Shown: positions 47,561 through 56,665, counted from the first letter of the stretch. The stretch: 64,000 nt of DNA from Acidobacteriota bacterium (GCA_023410055.1 JAEYQK010000039.1:62001-126000); one strand, 5' to 3'. The notes: generated by a model not told the origin, from the sequence alone. Numbers and translations are program-made.

Positions 47561-47941
47561 TCAGTCGGCCAGCGCCACAACTTCGATCTCGACCAGCACG
47601 TCTTTTGGCAGCCGCGCGACTTCGACCGTGGATCGCGCTGGCGGCGCAGCGGTAAAGAACTTGGCATAGACCTCGTTCATCGTAGCGAAATCAGTCATGT
47701 TCTTTAGGAAGACGGTGGTCTTAACGACTTTCTCCAGCCCGCTGCCTGCGGCTTTCAGTAGTGCCGTAACGTTGGTCAGAACGCGCTGGGTCTGTTCGGC
47801 GATGCTGCCGGGAATCACGTTGCCGGTCGCGGGATCGATCGGAATCTGTCCCGAGGCGAATACGAATCCGTTGGCCTTGATGGCCTGCGAGTAGGGACCG
47901 ATCGCCGCCGGCGCCTGCTTGGTCGCGATTACTTCTCTCAT
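47561..47941 (-). CDS. ridA: RidA-family enamine/imine deaminase
   Basis: Hydrolyses reactive 2-aminoacrylate and related enamines formed by PLP enzymes. 126 residues from ATG 47941 with SD GGGAGGG; the longer frame to 47974 is rejected. Family sequence APAAIGPYSQAIKANGFVF, SGQIPIDPATG and ARSTVEVARLPKDVLVEIE, with the arginine that binds the substrate carboxylate in PPARSTVEV. Probably in one transcript with the FKBP gene downstream. Confidence 0.94.
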   Translation of the reverse strand: MREVIATKQAPAAIGPYSQAIKANGFVFASGQIPIDPATGNVIPGSIAEQTQRVLTNVTALLKAAGSGLEKVVKTTVFLKNMTDFATMNEVYAKFFTAAPPARSTVEVARLPKDVLVEIEVVALAD

Positions 47942-48029
47942 ACCACCCTCCCCACTTTCAATCCGCAGAATCAAGAATTGTACTCCGGCGACCCTTCGGG
48001 CCGGAACTCTGACGCTATATCATGTAGCG

Positions 48030-48440
48030 ATGCGCCGGGTATTGCAGTTTACGAGCGTCGTATTGATCGTTGTCGCGCTGTACACGGGGTGGGTCTTCTT
48101 TTTACGCTGGAGGACCGGCCGCAAAGCGCAGCAGCAAAAGACAGAGCAACAATCCGAGGATGCCCGCAAAGTACTGAACACTTACGGTGGCGAGCGACTA
48201 ACGATTCTTCACTTCAGCATCACTCCGGCAGTGGTCAGCCCAGGTGAGCCGGCAACGCTCTGTTACGGTGTGTCGAACGCGAAAGCGGTGAAAATTGAGC
48301 CAGCTCTAACCGAAGAGACTTGGCCATCAATGAGCCGGTGCATACAGGTGAGCGTGCGACGCGACACAACGTTCAAGCTGACGGCCCAGGATGCAGCCGG
48401 GCACGGCGAAACCGCACTTGCGTTGCTCAAAGTGAGGTAG
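48030..48440 (+). CDS. Membrane-anchored hypothetical protein
   Basis: About 136 residues from ATG 48030; the frame continues upstream into the ridA region. N-terminal anchor (FTSVVLIVVALYTGWVFFL), a charged linker (RTGRKAQQQKTEQQSEDARK) and a periplasmic Ig-like domain (LHFSITPAVVSPGEPATLCY, IEPALTEETWP, RDTTFKLTAQDAAGHGET). The beta pattern resembles domains in which charged groups alter a base value. TATCAT lies 6 nt before the ATG, with no ribosome site: a leaderless candidate. Function unknown. Confidence 0.7.
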   Translation: MRRVLQFTSVVLIVVALYTGWVFFLRWRTGRKAQQQKTEQQSEDARKVLNTYGGERLTILHFSITPAVVSPGEPATLCYGVSNAKAVKIEPALTEETWPSMSRCIQVSVRRDTTFKLTAQDAAGHGETALALLKVR

Positions 48441-48558
48441 GGATCAGCCTGTAGTTCTAGCGGAATCGAGTACCAGGTTGGCGTTTTCGTCTGGAGCCTT
48501 TTCCACCGGTGAGGGTGCTCCCGATGGTTAAGCGCCTTATGGACAGCGGCAGACATCT

Positions 48559-50661
48559 ATGAATTCGACAATGCAGAGCAAACCGAAATCGAAGGACGAT
48601 GGGCTGGCCTTTGGGCGAGCGTTGCAGCTTGTATTGAAGCAATGCGCGATCTATTCGAGTAGCCATCCTTCAATTCAACAGCCGCTGCAGAAAGCATATG
48701 GCCTTCTTTGCGAAAGCCTCCGCGGCGCGACTCAGCTCACTTTCGGTTTCGCGGGCAGCCGCGTGTTGATTAACAATCTCGTCACGACAGACTCCTCGGT
48801 GCGCGGGCTACGTCAAGAATTCAATCAGCGAGGCATAGCGGGCATCGTATTGCTTCCTGCGTTGACGGAGAAGGATTTTGCGCGCTTCGTTGGGGTGCTG
48901 GCGACTCCGCCAAAGGTACTGTCCGACAAAGGGGGCGCAACCCGGTTCTTTGAAGAGAACCAGGTTCCGGGAGCACGGATCATACTTTCGCCCGAGAATA
49001 GCGACGCGGATTTATTGCTCGACGTTAGTGGCGAAGCGATACTCTCAAAAATGGGCTGGGAAGCCGGGCGTCGCGGCGAGGGTGACGCCCAGAGCGCAGG
49101 GATGCGTCCGAGTGCTCTGGACAGTGAGCTAAGTCGTGCGATTCCATTTCTCATCGGCGACGACCTGCGTAGCAAAATCGAAGCAATCGTGGATTCGGCG
49201 CTTTCGGGGCCGTCTTCGAATGCGGGCAGTCTGCTCGAAAACATCTCGCATACTCTGCAGTTGGTAAGACCCACGCCCGCCGACGAAGAATCCGGAAACC
49301 ACGAAGCTGCTCGCGAGATGTTGGAGGACGTGGCAGCGCGGTGGGCCGTCGGCCGTTTATCGGTGAGCAAGTCACCCGCCGAGGTTCCAAATGTCTACGA
49401 GGGGGTTGTTGCTCAACTCAGCCGGGCACTGGTTGAGGCCGTATTAATGCAGCACACGCTCGAGAAGGTTGCACGCCTTTCGGAACAGGAGCATTTGGAG
49501 CGCACCGTTCTGGAACTGGTACGTAGAGAGCTTCAATTCTGGGCCCTTTCGCTGCACGATCAGAAAGAACAGTTACTACACATCAAGCGTTACTCCGCGA
49601 CGGAGTTCCGACAGCTATTGATGGCGATCAAGGCTCTGATGCAGCGCGGCGACGCGGCTTCGGCCTCGGCGCTGGCGAATAACTTCATCGCCGTTCTCGG
49701 CGAGCAGGATGTCACGACGGAGGAGCTCTCAAGGGCGGCCGATCTCTGGAACGTCATGCTGGAATGTTCGCCGACGGACTTCTTTGCGCAGTTCGGAAGG
49801 CTCGCCGTTAGCGCCTTTTCGGGGCTCTTGGACTCCGAGCGGCACCAGCGTCTCGCGCATCTGTTGGGTATCGAAGGGGCTCGTGCGCTGGAAGCGCAAG
49901 ATTGGGATGCGCTCAGTGCCATCGTCTGCGCTCTGGACGACAGGCTGCCCTCGGAAGTTGATCAGGCCTCTTGCTGTCTGGTTGAACTGCAGCGACTTGA
50001 GAAGAAGGCCGGTTTGGAAGACACCCTGGAAGCAGTAATCTCACAAGCGACCCTCCATTCCTCGACGCGAGAGTCGCTTGCGATGTGCAGAGCATTCGGC
50101 CCGCGCAGTGCCGAGGTACTGTTCCAGCGGCTCACGGACGAGGAGAACGCCGGAAGACGGCTTCGCCTGGTGCGCATGATCAGCCAGTCGGGAGAGAGCG
50201 CTATCAGAGCCGCTCGTAGCCGGATTAATGATTCGAGATGGTACGTGGTGCGTAATGCCTGCACGCTGCTTGGCGATTTGAACGACCCGGACCTGCTTGC
50301 GCAAGTGACGCCCGCGCTGACGCACAAAGACGAACGCGTACAGATGTCTGCGGTTTGCGCGCTAGTGCGCAAGCACGCACATGGGCGGGAACAGATCCTT
50401 GCGGAAGGCCTGCTGAAGATGCACCCTCACGCGGCGGAAGTCGCGCTGGATGAACTGCTGTTGATGCGAAATCCCAAGTGCCTGCGAGGACTGCGCGAAT
50501 TCCTGATGGAAGCCAGTGACGACAAGCGCGGTTTGTTGATGAAAGCCGTGCAAGTCGTATCGATGATCAAGTCGAAAGAAGCGCAGCAATTGCTACAAGC
50601 GGTTGCCGCCGATGCTCGATTCCCTGCTGCGCTTCGCAACTCCGCCTCGCTTGCCCTCTAG
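48559..50661 (+). CDS. Large helical-repeat (HEAT-like) protein
   Basis: Soluble protein of 700 residues. The N-terminal part (about 20-110) has LKQCAIYSSSHPSIQQPLQK and LTFGFAGSRVLINN, resembling a domain found in HEAT-repeat proteins of Acidobacteriota and Deltaproteobacteria. The middle is helical, and the C-terminal third contains HEAT-type repeats (SRWYVVRNACTLLGDLNDPD, LTHKDERVQMSAVCALVRKH, RFPAALRNSASLAL). Such proteins are scaffolds for protein partners. No signal peptide. Partner unknown; the flanking genes do not suggest one. Confidence 0.75.
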   Translation: MNSTMQSKPKSKDDGLAFGRALQLVLKQCAIYSSSHPSIQQPLQKAYGLLCESLRGATQLTFGFAGSRVLINNLVTTDSSVRGLRQEFNQRGIAGIVLLPALTEKDFARFVGVLATPPKVLSDKGGATRFFEENQVPGARIILSPENSDADLLLDVSGEAILSKMGWEAGRRGEGDAQSAGMRPSALDSELSRAIPFLIGDDLRSKIEAIVDSALSGPSSNAGSLLENISHTLQLVRPTPADEESGNHEAAREMLEDVAARWAVGRLSVSKSPAEVPNVYEGVVAQLSRALVEAVLMQHTLEKVARLSEQEHLERTVLELVRRELQFWALSLHDQKEQLLHIKRYSATEFRQLLMAIKALMQRGDAASASALANNFIAVLGEQDVTTEELSRAADLWNVMLECSPTDFFAQFGRLAVSAFSGLLDSERHQRLAHLLGIEGARALEAQDWDALSAIVCALDDRLPSEVDQASCCLVELQRLEKKAGLEDTLEAVISQATLHSSTRESLAMCRAFGPRSAEVLFQRLTDEENAGRRLRLVRMISQSGESAIRAARSRINDSRWYVVRNACTLLGDLNDPDLLAQVTPALTHKDERVQMSAVCALVRKHAHGREQILAEGLLKMHPHAAEVALDELLLMRNPKCLRGLREFLMEASDDKRGLLMKAVQVVSMIKSKEAQQLLQAVAADARFPAALRNSASLAL

Positions 50662-50823
50662 ACTCGCGAACGCAGTGAGCGGCAATGACGAAATATCAGT
50701 ACCACTTCCCAACGGTTTAGAACCCACATCGAGACGTCCGGATTGTCGCGGAGTTGCGATCAAACAGCTAGTACATACGCGCGAATTGCGTCAGAATCGA
50801 ACGACGTGACTTCGGAGAAAACC

Positions 50824-51531
50824 ATGACGGTCGCCACGCAATTCACGGCTGTGCAGCGTACAAGTAGCAGGTACCTGTCTTTTCTCCTCACCGTGTTCGC
50901 GATCGTCTTCGCCTGGTCGGCAATTCGACCGCACGACTACTTCACTTGGTTCCTCGAGGTCGTTCCGGCAATCATTGGCTTGGGTGTGCTTGCGGCAATC
51001 TATAACCGCTTCCGCTTCACGCCGGTTGTCTACACAATCCTGTTGCTTCATGCGCTGATACTGCTGGTGGGCGGTCACTATACTTACGCCGAGGTTCCGC
51101 TGGGGAACTGGGTACGGGACGCGCTTCATCTGGGGCGCAATCACTTCGACCGTCTCGGCCACTTCGCACAGGGATTCGTGCCCGCAATGGTCGCCCGCGA
51201 AGTGCTGATCCGAAAAAAGGTCGTCAGGCGCGGATGGCTATACTTCATCGTCTTCTCAATCTGCATGATGGTCACGGCAGTCTACGAATTGTTTGAATTC
51301 GTGATGGCAAAAACAACCGGATCGGCTGCCGATGCATTCCTCGGCTCTCAAGGCGACAACTGGGACACGCAATGGGACATGACCATGTGCTTCATCGGCT
51401 CGAACGTCGCGCTGCTCACAATGGGAAAATGGCAGGACCGCCAGATATTGCATATTGCATGCAATGATGTGAGCAGCCGACGAGAAGCACTTTCTGCATC
51501 TAACCCCTCGTTGGCACATGAGTCAGACTAA
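50824..51531 (+). CDS. DUF2238 (YjdF-like) membrane protein
   Basis: About 235 residues from ATG 50824 (SD GGAG). Six or so hydrophobic segments. The family core GRNHFDRLGHFAQGFVPAMV has conserved His/Asp residues within the membrane, and YELFEFVMAKTTG and FLGSQGDNWDTQWDMTM follow. The function of DUF2238 is unknown; the clustered His/Asp/Glu residues suggest metal or proton handling. It ends directly before the TauE-like gene (start at the next base), so the three genes 50824-52658 form an operon. Confidence 0.88.
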   Translation: MTVATQFTAVQRTSSRYLSFLLTVFAIVFAWSAIRPHDYFTWFLEVVPAIIGLGVLAAIYNRFRFTPVVYTILLLHALILLVGGHYTYAEVPLGNWVRDALHLGRNHFDRLGHFAQGFVPAMVAREVLIRKKVVRRGWLYFIVFSICMMVTAVYELFEFVMAKTTGSAADAFLGSQGDNWDTQWDMTMCFIGSNVALLTMGKWQDRQILHIACNDVSSRREALSASNPSLAHESD

Positions 51532-52317
51532 GTGGACGCAAGTCACGTAATTATTCTTGCCATTGTTGGTTTCGCAGCCGGAACGCTCGGTTCGATCGTG
51601 GGACTCGGTGGCGGTATTCTCATCATCCCCGTTCTGGCCGTGTACATGGGCGTGCCGATGCATCACGCAATCGGCGTCAGCCTTATGGCCGTGATCGCCA
51701 CTTCGACGGCGACTTCTTCCGTGAATGTTGAACGCGGCGTCACGGACATTCGACTTGGTATGACGCTGGAACTGGCCACAACGCTCGGCGCTGCCGCGGC
51801 GGCCGTGATCGCCGGCTACGTGCATCGCACCACGCTTGCGATTCTGTTCACCTGCTTCTTGCTCTACACGGGATTGTCGATGCTGCGTCGCGCCTGGCAG
51901 GGCCGGTCTCAAAAAGCCGAAGTCACCATCCCCGCTTACCAGATCCGCAACTATCCCCATGGACTGGGTGCCGCGTTTCTTGCGGGTGGCATGAGCGGAC
52001 TGCTTGGCATCGGCGGCGGCGCGATCAAAGTACCGGTGATGTTCCTGTTCATGGGAGTGCCGCTCCGGGTTGCGACGGCGACCAGCAATTTCATGATCGG
52101 CGTAACGGCGTCGGCGAGCGCTTTCATTTACTGGGGGCGCGGCGACGTCGTACTCTCGCTGGCTGCACCGATCATCGTCGGCGTCTTTGCCGGTTCGCTT
52201 ACGGGTGCGCGGCTCGCGCCCAAGTTGCGAACCTCTTATGTGCTGGCAATACTGATCATCATCACCCTCTATCTGTCAGTGCAGATGATCGTCAAGATAG
52301 TGGCGGGAAAGATCTGA
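51532..52317 (+). CDS. TauE/SafE-family anion exporter
   Basis: Protein of 261 residues with GTG start immediately after the stop of the DUF2238 gene. Two repeated halves with the family motifs GSIVGLGGGILIIPVL and GLLGIGGGAIKVPVMFLF, and about eight membrane helices. Members export sulfite, sulfoacetate or related organic anions, or import similar ones. Its stop overlaps the start of the DUF1634 gene by one base, so translation is coupled. Pairing of TauE/SafE and DUF1634 is common. Confidence 0.92.
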   Translation: MDASHVIILAIVGFAAGTLGSIVGLGGGILIIPVLAVYMGVPMHHAIGVSLMAVIATSTATSSVNVERGVTDIRLGMTLELATTLGAAAAAVIAGYVHRTTLAILFTCFLLYTGLSMLRRAWQGRSQKAEVTIPAYQIRNYPHGLGAAFLAGGMSGLLGIGGGAIKVPVMFLFMGVPLRVATATSNFMIGVTASASAFIYWGRGDVVLSLAAPIIVGVFAGSLTGARLAPKLRTSYVLAILIIITLYLSVQMIVKIVAGKI

Positions 52318-52658
52318 TGTCGAACGTAGAAAATACAAAACGAGCTACCCGTGACAGTAAAACCGAAGACCGTGTTGTGGGACTGGTGCTTCGTATAGGA
52401 GCCTATGCATCGATTGCACTGATTCTGCTTGGCGGTGTGCTGATGCTGATCGGCAGCCGAGGGGTAGGGATACACATTGCCGAAGCTGGTGTGCTCGTCC
52501 TTATGTCCACGCCGATTACTCGCGTCTTTGTCGCTGCTATCGTTTTCTGGCGAGAAGGAGATCGCCATTACGCCTGGATTTCGGTCGGAGTGTTCGTGAT
52601 TCTGATTACGACGTCCGTGCTGGCGGCATTGAAGGTGATGCCGACCCTGGAGCATTAA
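52317..52658 (+). CDS. DUF1634 membrane protein
   Basis: Protein of 113 residues with three transmembrane helices (YASIALILLGGVLMLIG, GVLVLMSTPITRVFVAAIVF, AWISVGVFVILITTSVLAAL). It overlaps the TauE-like gene by one base (TGATG), so it is probably an accessory subunit of that exporter; this pairing is known from other genomes but the role is not. A palindromic repeat follows its stop. Confidence 0.9.
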   Translation: MSNVENTKRATRDSKTEDRVVGLVLRIGAYASIALILLGGVLMLIGSRGVGIHIAEAGVLVLMSTPITRVFVAAIVFWREGDRHYAWISVGVFVILITTSVLAALKVMPTLEH

Positions 52659-52672
52659 TAACGCGGACGTCA

Positions 52673-52698
52673 GGACGGGGCACAGTCCCGTCCTGACA
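52673..52698. repeat. Interspersed palindrome after the DUF1634 gene
   Basis: ggacggggcacagtcccgtc followed by ctgaca, a copy of the repeat found within the DNA ligase gene at 10497-10520. It lies between convergent genes and may act as a terminator. Confidence 0.75.
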
Positions 52699-52705
52699 CG
52701 ACCAT

Positions 52706-53605
52706 TTAGGCCGCCTTGTCTCGCTTGTCTTTCAGCTTGGTATCGTCCAAATCAACATCGCCTTCTTTGTCGACCTTTATCTCTTCGTGGCGAACCTCGT
52801 CGGATACCGTTTTCGTGTCCTGCACCTGGCGCTTGCCGACACGAACTTCGCCTTTTACAACCGATTGTTTCTCAACCCGCACGCGCTCTTCGCTTAGGGG
52901 CACTCGAATTTCCTTTTCGCTACCGATCTCGCCCGTAATGGGCTGGTCTCCCGACACGGACGTCCTTTCGACGACCAACTCCTCGCGCGTGACTGGCACC
53001 TCGATGTTCTTCGTTTCGGTGATCACGTCTTTGCGTAGGCGGACTTCGCCGCGCGAGACGCGCTCCTTATGAACACGCAGCATCTCGCCCAGCAATTGAA
53101 TCCGCCGTTCAACGGCTTCGCTCAGCGACGGTTCTGCTTCATCGCGCCGAGTCCCAAATTTCATAGCGCCCGACCCGATATCGGCGCCGTTGCGCTCCAG
53201 AATGGCAATTGCCTCAGAGGCGCGTCCGCCAGACGTGTTCACCGTGACCAGGCACCCGCCTGATTGAATGCTCGAACCAAAGTATCGTGCGCGATCCTCA
53301 GGGATTCCGGTGCTCGTGAGGGATCCACGGAAGTCATCCGAGTAGGTGTAGTCAGATTCGTCCTCGCGATCATGACCACCAAATGCCGATTTGATCTTGT
53401 CCCAGATCCCGTGATTCTTACTCGTAGTGCCAGTCGTCGTGCCCTCGACCGATTCGTCTGTGCGTGCAAGCCCGATCTGGCTATCGGAGAACCCCGACGC
53501 CTTCAAGTCTGCGATGGCCTGCTCGGCCTTTGAATAATCGCTGAATAGTCCTGCTACTGTGCCCTGCCCAGCATCGCTGTACGCGCTGCTATCTCTGAAA
53601 GCCAT
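52706..53605 (-). CDS. YsnF/DUF2382 stress-type protein
   Basis: Protein of 299 residues in two parts. The N-terminal half resembles general-stress GsiB/17M-like modules (VAGLFSDYSKAEQAIADLKA, GCLVTVNTSGGRASEAIAIL). The C-terminal half is a DUF2382/YsnF domain, a run of beta-strands alternating with acidic or basic turns (VPVTREELVVERTSVSG, IRVPLSEERVRVEKQSVVKG, VGKRQVQDTKTVSDEV). Such proteins accompany dehydration and osmotic stress responses. Very hydrophilic, no export signal. SD GGAG; monocistronic. Confidence 0.85.
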   Translation of the reverse strand: MAFRDSSAYSDAGQGTVAGLFSDYSKAEQAIADLKASGFSDSQIGLARTDESVEGTTTGTTSKNHGIWDKIKSAFGGHDREDESDYTYSDDFRGSLTSTGIPEDRARYFGSSIQSGGCLVTVNTSGGRASEAIAILERNGADIGSGAMKFGTRRDEAEPSLSEAVERRIQLLGEMLRVHKERVSRGEVRLRKDVITETKNIEVPVTREELVVERTSVSGDQPITGEIGSEKEIRVPLSEERVRVEKQSVVKGEVRVGKRQVQDTKTVSDEVRHEEIKVDKEGDVDLDDTKLKDKRDKAA

Positions 53606-53906
53606 AGCTACTCCTGTTCCTCCTCAGAGGACTGCCAAGTTCTTGCGTTGAGTGGATTTACAATTCGGTCGGTTTAAATGTTCGATGCGCTCAATAGGAT
53701 CGCGTTGCAGTGCGTGCTTGCGAATCGAAAGCGCGTCAGCCAAGGCCCGCAGTCACTCGAACGATTGGTGCTATCGATGGAATGATGACGGCGTCGAAGT
53801 CGTTCGAGCAGCAAAGGCATCAAATAGGCGTATCCCGCTGTAATCCAGACACTTTGGTACCCGGATGCCCCATAAACAAAGGCTGGAGCAAGGGATATAA
53901 TCAGTT
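53606..53906. other. Intergenic region upstream of rel
   Basis: About 300 bp without a supported gene between the divergent YsnF-like and rel genes. It contains the YsnF ribosome site region (minus) and, at 53896-53901, TATAAT for rel. I see no other motif. Confidence 0.5.
53896..53901 (+). promoter_or_regulatory. Perfect -10 box (TATAAT) five nt before rel ATG
   Basis: TATAAT ends 5 nt before the ATG at 53907. A -35-like TAAACA (4 of 6 matches) lies 17 bp upstream at 53873-53878. Transcription should begin at or within a base or two of the ATG, giving a leaderless mRNA; no ribosome site sits at normal spacing. Confidence 0.6.
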
Positions 53907-56144
53907 ATGGCGACCCTGCGCGAACAGATCGCGACAAACGTCCTCACGGCCACAAAGTTTCGCGAGCTCATGAAGAAGCTGCGCGAAACGCGCTCTGAGG
54001 CTGATCTCGATTTAGTGCGCAAGGCCTACGAATACTGCGTGCAACACCACGCCGGACAGACCCGCGCCTCCGGTGATCCCTACCTCATTCACCCGCTTGA
54101 AGTCGCAATCATCCTCGCAGAGCTGAAACTCGACACCACGGCCATCGTTGCCGGACTTTTACATGACGTCGTCGAAGATACCGACGTCACAACATCTCAG
54201 GTTCAGCAACTCTTCGGTGAACAGGTCGCCCACATCGTCGATGGCGTCACTAAGATCAGCCGCATCGATTTCGCCTCGCGCGAGGAACGCCAGGCAGAGA
54301 ACGTTCGCAAGATGGTGCTGGCCATGGTCGACGATATCCGCGTGGTCATGATCAAGCTGGCCGACCGCCTGCACAACATGCGTACGCTGGAGTTCCTGCC
54401 CAAGGATCGCCAGGAGAAGATCGCGCGTGAGACGCAGGAGATCTATGCTCCCATCGCGCACCGTCTCGGAATGGGCAAAGTGCGCGGCGAGTTGGAAGAT
54501 CTGGCCTTCAAGTTTACCGAGCACGGTACTTACGAAGCTCTACGCTCCGCGGTAGAAGTCAAGCGCAAGGCTGGCGAACACTACTTCCTAACCAAGATCG
54601 AAACGGTCATACGCGAGAAGCTGCGCGAGGCCCACATCGATGCCAGTGTAGAAAGCCGCGTCAAGCGCCTCTGGAGCATCCACCAGAAACTTCTTCGCCA
54701 GCGCATTACCGTCGACCAAGTGTATGACCTGTTCGCCATGCGCGTGATCACCAAGTCGGTGCATGACTGCTACGCGACTCTCGGCATCATTCACAATCTC
54801 TGGCGCCCCATCCCCGGCCGCATCAAGGACTTCATCGCCATGCCGCGGCCCAATCTCTATCAGTCGCTGCATACAACGGTCATTTCAGAAACGGGCGAGT
54901 CCTTCGAAGTGCAGATCCGCACCGAAGAGATGCACAAGATGGCCGAAGAGGGAATCGCGGCGCACTGGAAATATAAGGACGGCGCCGTATCGGCCAAGGA
55001 CGAGCAACGACTGGCGTGGCTGCGTCAGGTAGTCGAATGGCAACGCGAAGTCAGTGATCCTTCCGAGTTCCTCAGCACCCTCAAAATCGACCTTTATCCT
55101 GAAGAAGTTTACACATTCACGCCCAAGGGAAGAGTCGTCATCCTGCCCCGCGAAGCATCGCCAATCGATTTCGCCTACACCATTCACACCGAGGTTGGAA
55201 ATACCTGCGTAGGCGCGAAGGTCAACGGCCGCATCGTGCCGATTCGTTCGAAGTTGCACTCGGGAGACATCGTCGAGATCATCACCCAAGCCGGACATCA
55301 TCCCAGCCGCGACTGGCTCGGCATCGCCAAGTCGTCGCGTGCACGGCAGAAGATCAAGCACTGGCTCAACATTCACCAGCGCGAGCGCGCCATTGAAATC
55401 GGCAACAAGCTGATTGAAAAGGAAGCGCGCAAGTACCGTATCTCGCTGAAGAACATCAGCGAAGGCGAATTCGATCGCGTCGCGCAGGACTACGGCCTCG
55501 CCAAACACGACGATCTCATTGCCGGAATCGGGTACGGAAAGTATTCTGCACGCCAAGTCCTGGGCCGTCTCTCGCCGGAAGGCGCTGCCGCAGAACATCA
55601 ACACCCGGCGGGGGCAAGCGAGGACGAAAAGCCCGCGAGCGCATTCACCAGCGTTGTTCGCCGCGTGTTTGGTGGGGACGCTACCAATTCAACTCTGCTC
55701 GTCAAAGGCCACGACGACCTGATGGTCTACCGTGCACGCTGTTGTAACCCGATTCGCGGCGAAGAGATCATCGGCTACGTCACCCGCGGCAAAGGCGTCG
55801 CCGTCCATTCCCGTCACTGTCCCAACGTGATCAATCTCATCAACGAACCCGAGCGCCGTATTTCAGTCGAGTGGGCACGCGAAGGCAAAGACGGACTTAA
55901 AGCCGGTTTCCCGGTAAAACTCACGGTGTTCTGCGATGATCGCGCCGGCATCCTGAAACAGGTCGCCACTATCATCAGCGACGAGAACATCAACATCCGC
56001 AACATCGAAGCCCGCACCGCCAACAGTGCCGCTCAAATCGACGTCGTCATCGATATCGAACACCTCAAGCACCTCGAATACATTGTCGACGGGCTGAAGA
56101 AGATACCAGGCGTGAGAGACGTGCAGAGAGTGCAGAAGATCTAG
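53907..56144 (+). CDS. rel: Bifunctional (p)ppGpp synthetase/hydrolase, Rel/SpoT
   Basis: Makes and degrades the alarmone (p)ppGpp. 745 residues. HD hydrolase domain with HDVVED (86-91), intact, so hydrolysis should be active. Synthetase domain with GRIKDFIAMPRPNLYQSLHT and EVQIRTEEMHKMAEEGIAAHW. The RIKD loop is of the RxKD type found in bifunctional enzymes rather than the ExDD type of RelA. TGS domain about 400-460 (VYTFTPKGRVVILP), a Cys-containing helical/zinc-finger region (RARCCNPIRGEEIIGY) and a C-terminal ACT domain (VFCDDRAGILKQVATI). It starts from a probable leaderless promoter. Confidence 0.97.
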   Translation: MATLREQIATNVLTATKFRELMKKLRETRSEADLDLVRKAYEYCVQHHAGQTRASGDPYLIHPLEVAIILAELKLDTTAIVAGLLHDVVEDTDVTTSQVQQLFGEQVAHIVDGVTKISRIDFASREERQAENVRKMVLAMVDDIRVVMIKLADRLHNMRTLEFLPKDRQEKIARETQEIYAPIAHRLGMGKVRGELEDLAFKFTEHGTYEALRSAVEVKRKAGEHYFLTKIETVIREKLREAHIDASVESRVKRLWSIHQKLLRQRITVDQVYDLFAMRVITKSVHDCYATLGIIHNLWRPIPGRIKDFIAMPRPNLYQSLHTTVISETGESFEVQIRTEEMHKMAEEGIAAHWKYKDGAVSAKDEQRLAWLRQVVEWQREVSDPSEFLSTLKIDLYPEEVYTFTPKGRVVILPREASPIDFAYTIHTEVGNTCVGAKVNGRIVPIRSKLHSGDIVEIITQAGHHPSRDWLGIAKSSRARQKIKHWLNIHQRERAIEIGNKLIEKEARKYRISLKNISEGEFDRVAQDYGLAKHDDLIAGIGYGKYSARQVLGRLSPEGAAAEHQHPAGASEDEKPASAFTSVVRRVFGGDATNSTLLVKGHDDLMVYRARCCNPIRGEEIIGYVTRGKGVAVHSRHCPNVINLINEPERRISVEWAREGKDGLKAGFPVKLTVFCDDRAGILKQVATIISDENINIRNIEARTANSAAQIDVVIDIEHLKHLEYIVDGLKKIPGVRDVQRVQKI

Positions 56145-56145
56145 G

Positions 56146-56180
56146 AATCGGGCCATCTCGCCATCGGGTCATCTGGCCAT
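56146..56180. repeat. 35-bp inverted repeat, left copy
   Basis: Begins aatcgggccatctcgcc and ends gtcatctggccat. It pairs with the reverse complement of 56666-56700 at about 29 of 35 positions and frames the four-helix-bundle gene. Confidence 0.65.
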
Positions 56181-56208
56181 TGAAAAGCAAAGAGGATACA
56201 TCCCGGTA

Positions 56209-56571
56209 TCAATGCGTTTGACGAGCTTTCGCGGTCTTCTGCGATGCCGCGAAGATTGCGAGAAGTTCGCGGGCCTCTGACATGAGCGGATTCAGCTCCT
56301 GTTCACAGGCGGTGGCTGCACGTTTCAACAGCTCCAGCCAGAAAACGGTTTCGTCAGCTTCTTCCACGACAATGCCCAACTTGGCGATGAATTCCGCATG
56401 TGATCGTGCCCTGTTGGCTGCTCGATAGTTCGCCGCAACAGAAGTTCCGCATCGCAGCAGCTGTTTCCCGATTACCCAGCCTTCATTGTTGTTTGGAAGA
56501 CTTCGGCAGAAGCGAATGACAGCAAGAGCAAAATCCTGAGTGCGCGAACGGAGCACCTGTGGTGTTGTCAT
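56209..56571 (-). CDS. Four-helix-bundle protein (S23 / 23S rRNA intervening-sequence type)
   Basis: Protein of 120 residues from ATG 56571; the longer frame to 56631 is rejected. Family sequence LRSRTQDFALAVIRFCRSLP, GKQLLRCGTSVAANYRAANR, SHAEFIAKLGIVVEEADETV and WLELLKRAAT matches the four-helix-bundle proteins first found encoded in 23S rRNA intervening sequences. The function is unknown. GATAAT lies 6 nt before the ATG (leaderless candidate). The gene sits within a 35-bp inverted repeat (56146-56180 and 56666-56700), which could mark it as an inserted unit. Confidence 0.88.
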   Translation of the reverse strand: MTTPQVLRSRTQDFALAVIRFCRSLPNNNEGWVIGKQLLRCGTSVAANYRAANRARSHAEFIAKLGIVVEEADETVFWLELLKRAATACEQELNPLMSEARELLAIFAASQKTAKARQTH

Positions 56572-56665
56572 AATCGAATTATCGCATCGGGTGCGGCCAG
56601 CGCTGTTACAGGCCTTTCTCTTGTTCCACAATGAGAACAGAGTAGGTGGTGGTGTTTTGATCTCG

